From Sphingomonas sp. 28-63-12 (GTDB taxonomy: Bacteria; Pseudomonadota; Alphaproteobacteria; Sphingomonadales; Sphingomonadaceae): a stretch of 64,000 nt of DNA. Every line of letters starts with the position of its first letter. Position 1 is the first letter of the stretch. The DNA lies in assembly GCA_002281535.1 (NCBI GenBank), contig NCGD01000017.1, forward strand, positions 1 through 64,000, given 5' to 3'. Positions 63,976-64,000 of this stretch are shown in pieces. The translations under genes were made by a program, and so were the position numbers. The notes beneath the pieces are model-generated. The model saw nothing but the letters and a program-made list of their open reading frames with translations, was not told the origin of the DNA and searched no databases.

Positions 63976-64000
63976 CAAGGCCCGGCGGGGATCAGCGTTG

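Overview
The window is a contiguous, GC-rich, gene-dense piece of alphaproteobacterial chromosome. The order of Sphingomonadales is the best guess. The support is a DivK-type single-domain regulator divergent from a DUF3572 gene, a MipZ-type ATPase divergent from panC, an ALAS-type hemA, a TonB-free envelope gene set with many short overlapping (ATGA) operons, and sphingomonad-style small peptides and intergenic repeats. No tRNA, rRNA, CRISPR array, prophage or insertion sequence is visible. Almost everything is core chromosome.

Layout. 1-1.3 kb: the rpmI-rplT-(GNAT)-pheS translation operon on the minus strand, with a frameshift near the end of rplT. 1.4-9.6 kb: AsmA-like protein, HisN-type phosphatase, outer-membrane phospholipase A, exported peroxiredoxin, diguanylate cyclase, then a sigma54-type promoter followed by two or three micropeptide genes, a Lys-rich small protein, a PhnA-like protein, a metallophosphoesterase and Dps. 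9.7-17.4 kb: GDT1-like membrane protein, rpmG, divK, HAD, RidA and FemAB-like genes, and two large polytopic membrane proteins. 17.4-27.8 kb: argG, cfa, a molybdopterin oxidoreductase with its cytochrome b, a flavin reductase, an L,D-transpeptidase, rlmN, a histidine phosphatase and a beta-barrel protein. 28-38 kb: dnaN, coq4, recF, aceA, a marR/nitroreductase operon and gyrB. 38-46 kb: a CHASE3 kinase / response regulator / receiver-HisKA_2 kinase cluster, an exonuclease, a phosphohexomutase, a J-domain protein, mipZ and panC. 46-54.6 kb: topA, a CAP protein, dprA, plsY, murI, hemA and a quinone-reductase-like flavoprotein.

54.7-59.9 kb is the most interesting stretch. It holds an all-minus-strand series made of an exported lipid-binding-like protein, an ECF sigma factor, an RskA-like anti-sigma factor, a secreted fasciclin protein, and the betaine-lipid genes btaA and btaB followed by a DUF3429 membrane protein. 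The fasciclin gene and btaA are each preceded by the same two-block element, GCATCC-N16-CGT. This suggests one ECF sigma factor controls both a secreted adhesion-type protein and phosphorus-free membrane lipid synthesis. The btaA leader also holds a 14-bp perfect hairpin just before the ribosome binding site.

60-64 kb: a membrane-bound LytTR protein and the rpiB-glyA-(small membrane protein)-nrdR-trmJ operon. The two strongest candidates for something undescribed are the sigma/fasciclin/BtaAB promoter pair and the sigma54-driven micropeptide cluster at 7.36-7.78 kb. All functional names rest on recognition of motifs by eye; no database search was run.
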